DNA of 64,000 bases from Fasciola hepatica (GCA_948099385.1 CANUEZ040000163.1:8168501-8232500); one strand, 5' to 3'. Shown: positions 37,710-51,615, counted from the first letter of the stretch. The notes: generated by a model from the letters alone, not told the origin. Translations and numbers: made by a program.

Positions 37710-40700
37710 GATTTCAGAGGAGTCTGTTATTTTACTAACCTATAAGTTGGACCACGGTTTTTTTCGCATTGAACATCATTAGATTATTTGAATGGATGCA
37801 ACGAATCAAGTCACAATTGGACGCCTCGTGCTGTCCAATTTGCAGTATCACTTAACAATCCCTGCAACACCAAAAGTCTCCTTTCCCAACTTGAGACCGT
37901 GTAGATACCGTATCAGGTCATTTCTAATGCATTATGGTCCTTTGGAATTCACCTCCTCTATCGTTTATTGAATTATTTCCGCCTCGGTTTGCTGACATCT
38001 ATCAATAAAGTTGGTTTTCTCATGCATTTCTCCCAGAACAACTCAAACAATCCGTCCCCAGTAAAACCAAAATGCCTACCAACATATAGGCTCGGAAAGC
38101 TTGGATGACCTACCTAGTAGAGGAAACATTCGGAACCCATTGTCTCATTCTTCCAATGAGGTTGATTCAAAATACATCAGAAATGTACCTAGATAACCCT
38201 GAAATGTTAACGAAATTCTATATTTTAATAAAACACTCCCAGCTATCGTTAGGGGCGCTTTCGAGGGTTGCATGCTAAATACCGTGCCATTTTGAATTAT
38301 CATCTTATGCGCTTACCCCACTGGTTCGAAATATCAACCGTGCTTCTGAATACTCGCTTAGATTAGGAGTTTCTATTCAATCACGTGAACGACGAAAGAA
38401 CAAAGTTTATTCACGTGTGAAATCCGTGTGTTTCACGGTGGCAGCAAGATCAAATTAAAGCGTGGGAAATCGATGGGTGTGCACTGGGTGGGGTTAGTCA
38501 TAGATTTCCAGATGGCACGACATCAAATTCCAATCAGCAAGCTACTTTGGAAAACTTACCACAATCCACACGTAATCTCAACTTCAATTTGAAATGCCCA
38601 ACGAAATCAGGACAGCGTGAATGTTCCCATATGATCGTCAATCTTGAATACGATTCCGCCATTGGCAGTTCACTGCAATACACGTTACCCGGATAAAGTG
38701 CTGCTTATAAAATGGAAGCCAAACGTCGTCAGATATTCATACTGACAAGCAACAGGGGCAGATCCTAGCACAATCAGAATAATTTTACCATTATCCAAAC
38801 CAAAGTAATTTGGTCCAAGCCGCGTACACAACTATGGGCCTGGTCTGATGATGGAAAACCCACCACAGTGGAATTGTCGCCTGACAAAATCGCCGATCAT
38901 CCTTTGAAAAATGTGATCAGAAGTGGAATTTCTCTGTTGGCTACCGGAAATGCTACTTTTGTGTATGTTGTGAATATGAGTGAAGTCAAAGGGAAAAAAC
39001 CATCATGACTGTTTCCCCGAAAAGATGGCGAAAGACATCAGTGTATGTCAGTCATCGCGTTGAAGGGGCTAAATGTACCCACAGAAGTATATATTCCGGT
39101 TCCGGCATAGTCCCGTACCGTATGGGCTAAACCGGTTTACCGTATCAAAAGGCGGACCAACGTACGATATGTTGTACGTGTATACCTAATACATGATCCG
39201 TTTCTTCCGTAGCAGCCAAACTGCATCAAAAATTCAACTGACTTTCTTCCATATACGGCTGCTTGACTCCACCGCGGTGGACGAATAACATAGGAAAGCA
39301 CGAGGTCAAAGCTGTGTCTATTTTCTGAAACCAACCGATAAAAAATGATTTTCACGGAGAATTCTGATTGACGAGGACTTGCTTCAAACTACCGAAATTG
39401 GTTATCGATTTCCGCAGGTGAAACATAAATATGAACGTCTTTTCCGGGAATGATATTTCATGTTCATAAATAATTTTTAAAACAGCTAGAACCCTTAACG
39501 GTTCATCTTATTTGGAAACTTACAACTATTTATCGGATTTTTGAAAACTCAAGGAATGGATAAACTGTCGATAAGCAGCCTATTCAAAGTTCCATATTGT
39601 TCTGCGAATTTGAAAGGAATTCGTCTCATGCAAGCAGCTTCACTATAATGAAAAGTCTACTGAATTACTCAGGCAATCCGACAGGCGTCAGATAACCCAG
39701 AAAATGAGCAATTATGTACCAGTGGTGTTATGTCCCTAATTCGGTAGATAAAACAAATGCACGCATGTACATGTAACGCTTTATCGGAATCAACAAACGA
39801 GCATCGGCAACAGACCAACAAATTCCAAGCGAGGGTAGGATGTCAATCAATGTCTTTCTGACGCGAAATATTGTGCATGTGATTCACGGAATAGCATAGT
39901 GCAGATCGTGGCACAAAATGTATTGAATGCGCAAGAGTAAGATGAACGGGTTACGAGTGAGGTACGAGCTGATGATCCCGGCGCATGGATGATCCTCGTG
40001 GCATCATGTCCGCGAATCAAACACACAACAAATTAAACAGTGAGTACCGAAATGTAAAATTACTCGTGGTTAAAACTGTATTGGGTATCAAATACAAATC
40101 ACGAATTGGTTTGCGCCCAAAGAGTTTGACTGCTGTAATTAATTCAAACATAGATGCGGGATGTAGTTTCGTCTGAAGAGAAGATTTTTGAATCGGGGTT
40201 CACCGCCGTCTGAAAGATTCATCAAACCACTGACCGATAGACACACTTACGAGAATTAGTTTGCACAATAATATGCAAGGCGACTTCCATTTCTACGGTG
40301 TTCACAGATCTGTGGGTTATTGAATGGAACCTGTGTGAGGGAATGTGTTAACTTATTGTTGGCGGAGAGCCAAGCCGTGTCGGCACTCAGCACTTGTACT
40401 GTACCAAGCCTAAATCTTGAGGCAACGGAATCTCATGTGACTACACAGCCAATCGTTGGAGTGGATCGATGAATGAGAGGTGAGTCCCGTCAGCTTTATT
40501 GAAGCTTCCAGCCGTGGTCCCCACACCAGTCGGACCAATGCTCTGTGTGCAACGAGTGGGCGAATGTGAGAACAACCTACATATTATTTGCTTTTTGTGA
40601 GTAAACTGAGATGGTTCTGAGACAGGAATGAGTTCTCACTAGAGCTAGTGGGGAGGTTTTAAACAGAATTCGATTTACGGAACCCGTCTCCGTGACTTTG

Positions 40701-43700
40701 AGCCACAGTTTCCTCACGATCGGTGGTCTCTTCTTCTTTGGGTGTCAGCGTTTGAATTCGTCAAACCTCGATTATGATCTGCGATCGGACGCGTTTTAAC
40801 AAGACCAATTTAGCTTTGTAAATTAATATCAGGTCCATAACGAAGACTGTCTGAAAATGAAATGACTGATTTGATTTCTACGAGGAACACTGAGTGGATG
40901 AATATCTATTGTATTCTACTCCATTTGCGCCTTCACTATCACCGGAGATTCGAAAACGCCCAATCCATCTTCTGTCATTCGTGAGCACTTCGTTTGTGTT
41001 AAGACCACTCCATATATGAGACAGCTCCTTTGCCTGGTCAACTGGAAATTAAAATCATCATGTCAGAGATTCAACTGGGCTTTTGTCAGCTAGCACAGGA
41101 TGATGTAACCGTGACTGACTCGTGGGTTTCATTATCGAGTCTTTGTGGTCGATATGCAGGCAACGTCAGCATCTGCGCACACTTCTGTTCAGGATGAGAG
41201 GCCTCGAAATTCCGTTCTTCACTACTCGCCGATGGTTCACTTTATCTCGGTCCACCCATGATGCGTCCGTTACTAGGCTGGAACCACCGTCATGTACAGT
41301 CCACAAAAACATACAAAAGTGCGCACACACCATTGGGCAGTAAGACCGCGGATAGTGACGCTAATCGGTGATCACGTAATCAATATCAACGATGTGTTTT
41401 CGTTTGCACTGCCGTCTTGTACATTTTGCGTAGGGGGGCCACACCGTACGCTCATCGTCTTCGCCTCACTCCACAATGTGCGTCCATAGGTATTCACGTG
41501 GACTCGACTTTGTCGAGATCTGAACCACTAGTTTGTGTAGCAATCTTGTGACCGAACCAGGTGATCGAGAGACAACCAATAATAAGACCAATAGACAGAG
41601 GCAAGCCTGTCGGCTGGTCATAAGCATTCCCAATGGGTCGAGTGGACAAGGTAGAGGAAATCACACTGCCTTCAAAGACTCACTACGATGGCAACAATGG
41701 GAAACGAGAACTACAGTGCGGTTTTATGGTAGAAGTTATATTCAAAAAAATCAGTCTTCACCGTTGACGCGTAGTGATGAAAAACTATCGGTTCATACGA
41801 ATGATATACTACACTTCGCTTCGGTCTTCGGGTAGAATCTAGGCAATACTTCGGATATCGGAATTTATAGACTAGCAGGTTTAAATTTCATGAGCGTGTT
41901 TTTATGCAGTTTGTGTCACCAACAATATGCAACTAGAAAAACCTTAGCTGATGGTCTCGGTGATCAATTCAGATTGGTATGTGAACTGGATTTTAGAGAA
42001 CTGATTCAGGCGTGTATCTATTCAACCGGCTTCTGTATAGTGGTAAATAACGTCCGATGAAAAGTCGATAACTGTCGAATTTGGTCGAATTCCAGTTTTC
42101 AATACTGAAAACACTGTCAGTACCCGAAATTCAATCAGTCACCGTGAATCATGGGAAAAGCCGACGGAGTGTGTCAGTGAATGGACGATGAATGACACTG
42201 TTGGATAGCGCTCTGCGATCCATAATTAATGTTCATCAGAGTGGCTTTCTGAGTCCAAGCTGAATAAAATGAATGATTGCGGTGAAATTTTATATGCGTA
42301 AAAAAAGATTGATATTTTCAGTTTTAGGGGAATTCTAATTGAATATACAACTAGTCCGGATATTAAGAGGTTTATCAATGTTCCTTCTATTGACCGCCGT
42401 GACTTCTGCGAGTGATGCTGCTGTTTACGGTTGGTAACTGACAGACGATGTTAAGGTAGGCACTGGTGAGATATTCTAAGGGTAGCCTGTTGTACCTGAC
42501 TAACATATCGTCACAACGTGAGGAAATTTCATTACGAGACGTTTGGAGAGGCCCAGTATAGATTATCTCAACTGCACAGAGAATGCTGGAGCGATTGTCC
42601 GGTAAACGGTGCACTGAAAAGACAGTAAAGCAGTGAAATGTGGAGTGTGACTCGCTGACGTGGAACCATCTAAATTTGCTGGATGACGGTGACGAATTTA
42701 GAATGGCTTGTTTTTCCTGGCAAGATAAAGGAGTGGGAATACATCTTCATGACGAGATAAAGTACCTACGTCCAATTAACTTGATGTTCAGCCGTTGTAA
42801 ATTCAAGTCAATTATAAGTAAGTCCACGTGAAGCCACCAAGTATTTACAGATATAACCGTGCAAATCACGTGTTCCTGCTTGGTTAAAAATTGCGCTTTG
42901 GAAGAATGACCTCAAATCTGCATTGTTACCAAGAAAAAATATTGCAAGGAAGAATCAGAGTTAGTTTTGTGAAACGTATTGCGAAAGAGAGGAAAAAAGA
43001 GAGTATAGATTTATCGCAGATTAATTGAAAATACCTGGACGAAGCATCGAACAGTCGATAGAGGACGGAATTTTTTTCGATGCTTCACGATTGGCTAAAT
43101 GCAACATAACATAAAGATACTTAAATAAGGATCACGGAAGAAGGAACAAGGAGTATGGTAATTTTTGTGACCACAAGTTGTAATTTGATGTTCACATATA
43201 CACAGTACTATCAGTGTCACGCGAGATAGTGTGTTCAGAATTGTCATGCCAAATTACCTGAACTATGGAATTTAAATGAGAAGTCAGTGCAATTCGCGCA
43301 CAACTGACAACATCAGAATATCAGTGCTCAACATCACTCCGAGGTACATGCGAGATTGAATTCAGTGTAAAGGAATGGTTCTTAGGATGTACGCATTATT
43401 TGCGGGGGGTATCCGAGATGAGACGGAGATACATTCAGAACACTAAGAATGGTTGAGGGAAAGATCATGCTGTTCATATTAGTTCGCGATGTTGTGAAGA
43501 TAACGAGAAAGTTTTTGCTTAATTTCTCTTCGGCTGAGACAGTGTTACAAATAGTTAGGAGATCAGCACAGTTGATTAAAGTACTGAAGGAACCGGACGG
43601 CAGGTTGATAACTTCGATGTGAGAAAAAGCGCGAGGGAGCATCAATGTGATGAAAGCAAGACTGAGTAATTAGGACTCAGGACGACTTGAAGACCAATTT

Positions 43701-46700
43701 ATTGTCTGGTGTACATCCCTCATATTCCCAGTACATCTTGTCAATACACCAAGTAAACGGCAAATGGAATGGTGCTTCTGTGGAACTGGTGAGCTCAGGA
43801 CGAATTCTGAGTTCGAAGAACAGTCATGAAAAGCGCATCTAACAGACTCAACAGAATTGCTTCGCTATTCACAGCTAGAATTATCTATAAAGCATACATA
43901 ACATTATTCCATTTGACAGACAATTTGGTGTTTTATCTAGTTGTGCTCTTTTTTACCAGCTTGAAACATGGCTTTTTTGGCAATTTTTTGTCGGATTAGT
44001 TCGATCGGCCTTTGCAAAGGACATCTCCGGAGAACTGGTTTGATTCCAGTTTCATTCGGTTGTAAAACCAATCTTGAGAAAGGTTACCCTTGGTGATCGA
44101 AACGTCGACAACCTACCAACGATTTCAATTGCGCTTTGGTATTAAACAATGAAATGTTACCGGAACTGCATCAAATTCAAGATCTCCGGGAGTTTTTAGG
44201 TTGGTTGGAAAAAGGTCTCACTGGGAGCGGGAAATATAATATCTCCTGTAACATGCCCTGTTTCTGCTTTACATTTCCAGCGCAATGCAAATCGAAACGA
44301 CGTTCGTTAATACTCTCATTGTACATCATTCATCCTCGCAATGATATCTAGATGAATTGAATTCATACACCTCGCAGGGTAGAGCCATGGAACCGAAGAT
44401 GAAATAGCAAATGAAATCAGGGGTTTGAACACGAGGACGACAATAACTCTGTCTCGTTTAACAATCAGAGAAAGTAGACTCAGTTTATTGTGGATGAGCT
44501 ATAAATTTGTCATTTGACGCATCAGTTGGCTCCCGTGTTCAATGCAGTTCGTAATCGGTTGAACTGAAGTGGCAAGCAAATTCACAACAGCCGCATGTCC
44601 TATGCCAACTTTGAATTCCTCTCTCTGGAGGAGGTTCGTGGTGGGAAAATTTGGTACACAGTATCATCATGGACTATCCGATCGCGAGCATAATCCTTTG
44701 AATTAGTCCACTAATCCACTGCAGTTTCATGATTTCTGGCTGCTGACAACTTGTTTAGTAATAATAACTGGAATTCCGTGAGCATGGACGGTCTTCAGAT
44801 TTTACTTTACACACAGTAAATAAGGTGCACGCCTGGTTGGTATTGGGTTGGGAATTTGTCTGATAGGTATCAATGGTCACGCAGGTGGAACCCGAATAAA
44901 GAGATGATATATTGGCCCGCGTAAGTGTTGTGCGTTAGCTCCGAACTCTTTTTTCTTTCTCAACTGCAGTAGTCCGTGTCCGATAGCTATATTCCGAACA
45001 GCGGTTCATCCAGAAGGCAAATCATACTTGGAGAACCTGTTTATTTATGCAAAACTGATGTTCGACCAAATCACCACCACCAAGATCCGCCAGTCATTAA
45101 ACTAAGACTAATTTATTTTCCATCTATCACTTCGGGGATTTACGTATATAGTTCTGGATATAGGAGTGTATATGTGCTGCTATACATAGCAGTGAGTGAG
45201 TAAGTGCGAAGCAAATCTGATAACTTGACAACATGCTTCATCCTAATGATCCTTGTGAGAATCATACGGGAGTCGGCAATAACACGTCCCCAAACTACGT
45301 CGTCAGCTTATTTGTAGTAAGTGGGTGTTGGAAAGATTCAAACTCGTTTACCGTACAAATAAGGTATTTGGACGATTTAATCAAGTAAAATAGCTGCGAT
45401 CAGTGAAACGGTCTATAAGCAGTTCGCGAACGTTTAGGTCAGTACCACTTGTATGAAGCACACTGAGCGATATTGATCGATTAGATCAACCAAATGTGTT
45501 TTTTAGTCTAGAAACATCAGTCTGTCAGTGGGACATTTTGTATCTAAAGCAGAGGCTACTGAGAGCACCAGATGAGTTATGGCATTATATGTAGAGCACG
45601 AAAACAAATGAACAAAATGGTATATATCTTGTCCATCATGTACCAAAAACCCACAGTAACAGAATCCCTTGGAACAACTTCAGCACCACAGAGGCAAAGG
45701 CGATGGGGTGGCATTTCCCAGGTTCTTCCTTGAAAATAAGTGTTATCTTGTCCAGTCTCCAAACGTCATAGTTTTCCCCACTTGTTGCACAGCCAGTGGA
45801 TATATTGGTTATCGGAACCTAAATCGTGTCAGCATGCACTAGTGGTACAACAGATGATACCTCATCTGGAAAAGAAGCATTTTTATCATCATTTTACACA
45901 GGTGATGACAGACCTTACCGGGCCTAACAGTTGGTGGCTGGAATAGGATAGTGAAGACCGGCGTGGAAGTACACTGTGAAGTTGAGCTGAAACGAGAGTT
46001 CACTTTTTCAACGTCAACCTTCGCACTATTGTATACTGAGTAGCTGTCACTTAGGTACTCTACCGCTCTTCACATGGTACGACAACTGACGATTCTTAAG
46101 ATGGTACCTGTATCCAACTTATTCAAGTGTTTAACTTCAAATGAGATAAAGTTGGTGCAGATTCTGACTTGTGTTCTATGTCAAAATGGAGTCGAACAAT
46201 GGGAGTGGAGAAGGACGGCCAAGACACAATCTTTGTTGTGTCCCTCGTTTACTGCTCTACGCTTTCTGTGATCGGCGTGAAAATTTGCTACTCCGTAACA
46301 CCTTGCATTTTGAGAAAACGGCCTGTGGGATGATTGTGTTCATTGCCTGACTTTGATGGGTACCGTCTGCTTTGCATGCCGTCACACAGTCTCCATTGGG
46401 GGGAAGAGGGTAAATCTGTGGTGAATGAGTAGAAACTGTGGGAACAAGAGTAACAACCTCTAGGTTACCAGAAGACATGGAAAGGTGTGTCCACAATCAT
46501 TCTTCGATGACGCTGAGTAAATTACAGTATGAGGCTTCATCTCTCGGATCTAAGTTTTGCGCAACTCAACTACATTATCACCAGATCGAAATTGAAACTC
46601 AATTTGAATGCTTATTAAGCCCTTAGGTAAGTCCTTTTCCGCTGCACATGTCTGAAACTTGAAAAATATTAGGCCTTTCAATGTTTAGCAATCGAAGGAC

Positions 46701-46840
46701 AGGTAGCCTCAACGGTCCTAATCTTTTGTTCTATATCAGTTTATGTGCTCTTGTAGTGCACAGTATATTGGGCATACGACGGGAAGCCTGTCTAAGAGGA
46801 TATCAAGACACGTCACGGATTCTTGACGTAAAGGAACAGC
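37710..46840. other. Gene-poor stretch, nothing recognised
   Basis: Short frames only. A 58-codon ATG frame at about 43,450-43,626 (plus; MVEGKIMLFILVRDVVKITR) reads plausibly but has no relatives I know. A GATCGAAACGTCGACAACC string near 44,096 resembles motifs common at the ends of flatworm repeats, without further support. Confidence 0.4.
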
Positions 46841-46845
46841 TTCAG

Positions 46846-47220
46846 CTACCAATAGTGCAGTCCTACAACATCCGGTGGATAGTGGACATCAAATCGACAC
46901 AATGACAGCTTTCCAACCAGTTCTGATAACACCCAGAGTTCACGCGAAAACATTGCGCAGGCGGTTGATGATATCATCGAAAACCATATCAATTTGAATA
47001 ATAAAGCCGGAAACGTGTAAGCATATATGATGCTTTCAGATAAGCGTCTGATCGTGCGGCCGATACAATTTGTTTCACAGGAGCAAGTGAAAGAATCCCC
47101 TGAGAATGAGGCTGCAGAAACGGGCATATGGTCTTTTACTCGCAAACACACCGCTGGCTGAAATGTGAACAAAACACGCAGTTTAGCAACGTAGAATGTT
47201 TTGTTGACAATGCTCACCAT
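46846..47220 (-). pseudogene. GIY-YIG endonuclease domain of the Penelope-like element, degenerate
   Basis: After a linker with TFYVAKLRVLFTFQPAV and VKDHMPVSAAS, which are typical of Penelope-like proteins between the two domains, the frame gives SFTCSCETNCIGRTIRRLSE at roughly 47,035-47,100. This corresponds to the family's 'Y-x-F-x-C-x-C-G-x-x-YIGRT-x-RRL' start of GIY-YIG: the two Cys and the GRT are kept, but the Tyr of YIG has become Cys. The later part of the domain (catalytic Glu region) is not recognisable before the stop, so the nuclease is dead or strongly altered. The domain directly follows the reverse transcriptase on the same strand. Confidence 0.75.
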
Positions 47221-47459
47221 TCTTCAGTGCACTACATCTGCCAAAGTGTCACTTTAACACGGCAGAGAGATGTACACTGGTTCCTGTTCAACTACCGTTT
47301 TCCTTGGAATGTCGGTATCTAAATGCGTCATCCGGTCGATTAGCGTCCTGTTTATCCATTTTGAATGAAGATACCGCGCACCGTAACAAGCTCTTCTTTA
47401 ATGACATTTTGGGTGCATATATTTTTCACTCTGTTTGTTAGGCTTTTATTTAGGTTTCT

Positions 47460-48150
47460 TTACAAACTAACTGGTGCAAAGCTATTCAAGTGGATAAAAT
47501 GTTCATCCCATGTTGGTTTTCTGTGCACTGACCGCCGTAATGAACCATCTTCACGAAGAGTCAAAAATACCTCCAAGGAGTTGTGTGAGTCGTCTTTATT
47601 TTGATTCTGGTGTAAATCGCGATTTCTGATGTGCTGAGATGAAGCTAGCTGATAGTTTATATCTGTAGTCAAATTGGTCTGTTGTGCGGAGGATGTCATC
47701 TACGTTTCGCTTGTACAAAAGAATTTTGTGAATCGATGATATCAACGGTTTCCCATTCTACCATGAAAATCTCAGCGAATAGTGGACCGAGTGTAGACCC
47801 CACACAAAGAGTAACTGTCGCAGGTTGTCCAATGGCATACCTGTTTCAATCCCATTTGCTTGTATGAAGCCACAAAGATATTCAATGGTTTCCTTAGTTA
47901 GAACGTTAGTGAATAGTGAAGTAACGTCTAATGAGAACATGTTTTGTTCTTTCACATTAAGATCACTCATACACTTTACAACTTCGAAAGTTTCCTTCAA
48001 ACTGTGTTTTGTCATTGCCGCTCTAGCTTGTTCCAAGAGACGTGTCACCCAAATGGCTAAGACATGATGCCTTGAGTTGCACCTGTCTAAAATTAGCCTT
48101 AGTGGGATTCCCGTATTAGGAATTTCAGCAATCCCAATAGTCCAAGTCAA
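47460..48150 (-). pseudogene. Penelope-like reverse transcriptase, broken
   Basis: The first frame (47,758-48,150) opens with IPNTGIPLRLIL, matching the family block 'K-x-H-K-x-G-x-PLRPI', then TKHSLKETFE, and motif A FSLDVTSLFTNV with its Asp at 47,926-47,928. It continues TIEYLCGFIQANGIETG and LDNLRQLL. Family members then need about 35 residues including motif B ('VDGVAMG'); here only about seven lie between RQLL and LGPLFAEIFM, so motif B is deleted. Motif C reads NVDD at 47,695-47,706 where 'YVDD' is expected (TAC to AAC), with the Asp pair intact. LTLREDGSLRRSVHRKPTW follows in the second frame (47,460-47,699), a signature block of these enzymes. At least two frameshifts occur. Confidence 0.85.
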
Positions 48151-48154
48151 AGTT

Positions 48155-51040
48155 CATATAATCCGACATATGATCGATAACACAAAGGTAATTTTCACTA
48201 CAAACGTTATCTGAACATGGTTCATTCCACTTCAGATTCTGACTACATAATATGCTCATCGATTGTGAAAGTCCACACATTCGATTGAAATCTGTCGTCT
48301 TACAACATTCGAGTAACTGATGATGACTGCTAATGCACCCGGCTGAAAGCTGATTGATTTTTAATCGATTATTTTATGAAGACAATCCAATGACCAATGA
48401 AAAGCTGGAAATGCTGCTCGTTATGCAATACACAGCTGCTTATCGAGCTAGTGCCCCGGTTGGTTATGCCGAACCAGTGTTTTATTTCACAACTGAACAG
48501 CAGTCGTTCATCATATCGACCAAATGTTTGCTGATAGAAGAATGTGGTGGTGATAAGAGATTACTTCTGTTTATTACGTCATCGTTTCATGAGAATATGA
48601 CAGTGTTTGAATTTGTTGACAAGGGTCCAGCCAACTAGGGTCACGATTTGATTCGGGGTACACTCCCACGATAGTTGTTTTTCACGGATTGAGACGAGCA
48701 GTTTATCTGTGTCCATACGAACACTGATAGCAATAGTGCTAGTGGTTCTAAAGAGGATTGATGGGTTGGTTATGAAGTGTTGAATAAAAGCTACCCGTGT
48801 AATACACCATTCTAAATAAAACACAACTCAACTGGACATTGAGAAAGTTACAAATCCGAGGCAGGCGCACGATGAACTTCAGGGAAGTGAAATTCGTTAC
48901 GAAACCAAAAAATGCATGGTATGCCAAAATAACCGAAATTTTGCGAATAAATGTTCGAACTCATTCCATTTGTTTAAACACCAACAAAGAACCAAGTGGT
49001 AACCTGCGCCACACTTGGTATAGCTCATTGGTTGCATGTTTGAAATGTTTTCATCCAATGGTTCCCGTCTTGTGAAACGGTTCTTTCAGAAACGTGTTCC
49101 ATTCATGAGGTGACTATTTTTCATGCATAATTTATTATTTTGTATTAAATGAGTTATTGCGGTGCCCAACTGCGAATGCGTCAGAATTAGAAATTACCCA
49201 TAACGGAAGTATTTCAGTTGGACGATATGTGCCGCCTACTGGAGAAGATATAAATCCGAGCAGTCTGTTCTTCGATCCCACATGTAAACCACTACTCGGC
49301 AACAACCTCACTCAAAAATCCAATGTTCATGTAGTGCGTCGTAAGTACCGGAGTGTAGGAAATCACGAGAAATACAAAATACAGAAGCGCGGCAATTTCA
49401 AGTGATTTTTATTTTCTGAGTGACTAGGACCAGTCCAAATACAACCAGAAATATCTCGAAATGAAAATTGTATCACCTCTGTGATGTCTAAATGCATCTC
49501 TTCCTGTGAAGCACCATACTTTTTACTATAAACATCATGAGAACAGAAATTTGACAGTATCTGATTCTTGAAATGTTGCCCTGTATAAAATGTAGAAAGT
49601 AATGCCTTGCATGTTTAGTGTCAAAATTTGAGTTGTTCGATGTAATACGGAAAATATTCCACCATCTTGGATGTATATCCAGAAGTAAAGATCTGGTTTC
49701 AGTTAGTTTTCAGCCCGACAACGTGCCTAGTAATATTTGCTGATTCGCGGTCCCTGGGTTGGATTTCATGACTTTGTGCTTATGACAAAACAGTTCCAGC
49801 AACTCGGCGTGCTTTTCACGATCAGTTCGAGACCAGCTGGACAAGTGTGCTTTTCTTCTGTCCGAATCACACAAACATGCAAAATACGCTGCCGCTGGAA
49901 AGAAAAACTACAAAATCAGAAATCATTACAAACCTTGAGCAACTGAATGACATGCCTAAATCTAAACCTGGTCCTTTTGTCGTGAATTACTGAGAACAGC
50001 GAAACACTCAGTTTCATAAACAGGACGTGAAATCCCAAATCAGCGCACTTGCACTTTTGGTACTATGCTTTCTCTAACTGCCCATGTCTGGTTCACAGTC
50101 AAACGGGACTGCTCGAAAATTTGTGCAAGATGGTAATAGGATGCCATCGGATAGGAAATGTTCATTTTATCACGGGCGGTCACGATTCCTTCCTCCCTGT
50201 GGAACTTCCCCGTGAGAATCAGTAGTAATACCGAACTCTGGTCCACAGAGCTTAAATTGCATGGTGTAGTAAGATGTGGAATAAAACTAAGTTTTGAAGA
50301 TCAAATGGAGATTTAGGTTTTAGATTCAAATTTTTATATATTCGGACTTCGGTCAATAAGGTCGCATAATGTTTCTGTTGTCACGCTGTTATCTATCGGC
50401 ATGATAGCAAATTGGTCGGATAAATCAATAGCAGACAGTTATTATACATTCAATAATACAGGCCTTTTGCTAGGCTGCGACTATTGAGGTGACTATAACG
50501 TCGTACGATAAGCCTGTTCACAATGAATACGATACTCATACAAGGTATGAGAACCAAGACTACCAGGGTACTTTATGGAGGCTCATATTGAAACCAATGT
50601 TTTCTCAAAAAATGTTTTATGTAACGGCTGTTCGTGAGTTCTTTCTAAGGGTACTTAAAATTCGTCCAAAGCTTTCAACTTAAGCCGCAAGCAATCTGAC
50701 CGGTGATATTCAAAAGGTCATCCGGTCGGACTTTCAATTCCCATGTTCCTGGTCGTTAGCGTGCTTATCCCTCCGCCCGCTTATCCATCCGGGGGGCCTC
50801 TGACTGGCGGGAACCAACTTTCTGATATGCTGTACCATTATTACATAGAAAGGACAGTAATTCAATAAATAAACGATAAGAACATAAAAAGTAGTACCTA
50901 ACCAGACCATCGGCAGAAAGCTTAACTGATAAGAGGCTGACGGGCACGCTCAATTTAAGTAACTGTCTCCGCATCCTGAGATGGTTACAAGGCAGTTTGC
51001 GCGTCGCACAATTACGAATCGATTCTAGGCATTACATACT
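48155..51040. other. Gene-poor stretch, N-terminal Penelope remains not legible
   Basis: The first few hundred bases should contain the upstream reverse transcriptase sequence if the element were complete, but I see no conserved blocks there. A plus-strand frame at 48,354-48,638 (94 codons) lacks a motif. Nothing else is supported except the exon-like frame at 49,157. Confidence 0.35.
49157..49340 (+). other. Possible exon ending at a GTAAGT donor
   Basis: The frame is open after a TGA at about 49,151 and reads ELEITHNGSISVGRYVPPTG, then EDINPSSLFFDPTCKPLLGN. A strong donor GTAAGTACC begins at 49,341. The upstream acceptor is weak (AAATGAG) and the family is unknown. Medium-sized open frames of this kind also arise by chance in the window. 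Confidence 0.22.
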
Positions 51041-51044
51041 ATGC

Positions 51045-51281
51045 TCACGTCCATCCTTTTGATATCGCTGTGGTTGACATCCCTCTGATCAGACTTTTCA
51101 CCTCGAAAACGGAGATATTTTGGGAAATGGGCAGAATTACTGAATTACTGTCAACTTGGTAATAAGGGTCGTTGATCTCTCGGAGAGGAGTCATACCTCG
51201 AATGTCTCTGCGCTTCATTCTATCAACTGCCTGTGCAAGTCGTACCTGTTCATGGAACATGAAGAGTAGTGATGGAGTTTG
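51045..51281 (-). other. Coding-like open frame, function unknown
   Basis: The minus-strand frame is open from a TGA near 51,283 to a stop at 51,045. It reads RPGQTPSLLFMFHEQVRLAQ, AVDRMKRRDIRGMTPLREIN, then DPYYQVDSNSVILPISQN. The balance of charged and hydrophobic residues looks protein-like and an internal ATG exists at the MFHEQ position. A possible donor (CAG|GTACGA) lies within it. No family was recognised, and the frame opposite it is also open, so chance is possible. Confidence 0.22.
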
Positions 51282-51553
51282 TCCTGGTCTTGATCAATCT
51301 AATCAACAGACGAGTTTTCACTCCTGCTTCAAGGCGTGCGCGCTACCCAAAAAGCAAAAACAGACAGCGAGATTTGTCATCTATGAGAAGACCAAAACGC
51401 GGGTGTCCCTGTTCATTGTTTGGTCATTTATGTTTCAGCTGTGCCTAAAAGTAGACAATACTTACAGTGATAACCAAATTTTCCCCTTATTTTTGTGGAT
51501 TGGTAAGCACGCCGTAAAATGTTTTCGAGTGTTGTCCATCATATATAGGCAAC

Positions 51554-51615
51554 ATATATCATGCAACTACTCACGCGTAGTGTAAGGAATTGATGGATAT
51601 TCGTTCATCTGACTG
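51554..51615 (+). repeat. Left flanking direct repeat of SINE-like copy 1
   Basis: The run ATATATCATGCAACTACT... to CATCTGACTGT resembles 51,981-52,043 (ATATATCACGCAATTACT... to TAGCTGACTGT) in the same orientation, at roughly 75-80% by eye. The two element bodies that follow are in opposite orientation, so flank and body disagree in direction. Confidence 0.7.

Larger units (their letters stand above)
46846..48150 (-). mobile_element. Penelope-like element, degenerate, RT plus GIY-YIG
   Basis: Read on the minus strand, this 1.3-kb span carries in order the palm core of a Penelope-like reverse transcriptase, the conserved post-palm block, a linker, and the Cys-rich start of a GIY-YIG endonuclease. 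That order is unique to Penelope-like elements. These elements copy RNA into DNA and open target sites with the GIY-YIG nuclease. The reading frame changes several times and a piece of the palm is missing, so the copy is inactive. The N-terminal reverse transcriptase region before 48,150 and the terminal repeats expected of the family could not be seen, so the true limits are probably wider. Confidence 0.85.

Noticed and set aside
44090..44120. GATCGAAACGTCGACAACC string resembling ends of flatworm repeats
   Set aside because: A single short motif without accompanying element sequence is not enough.
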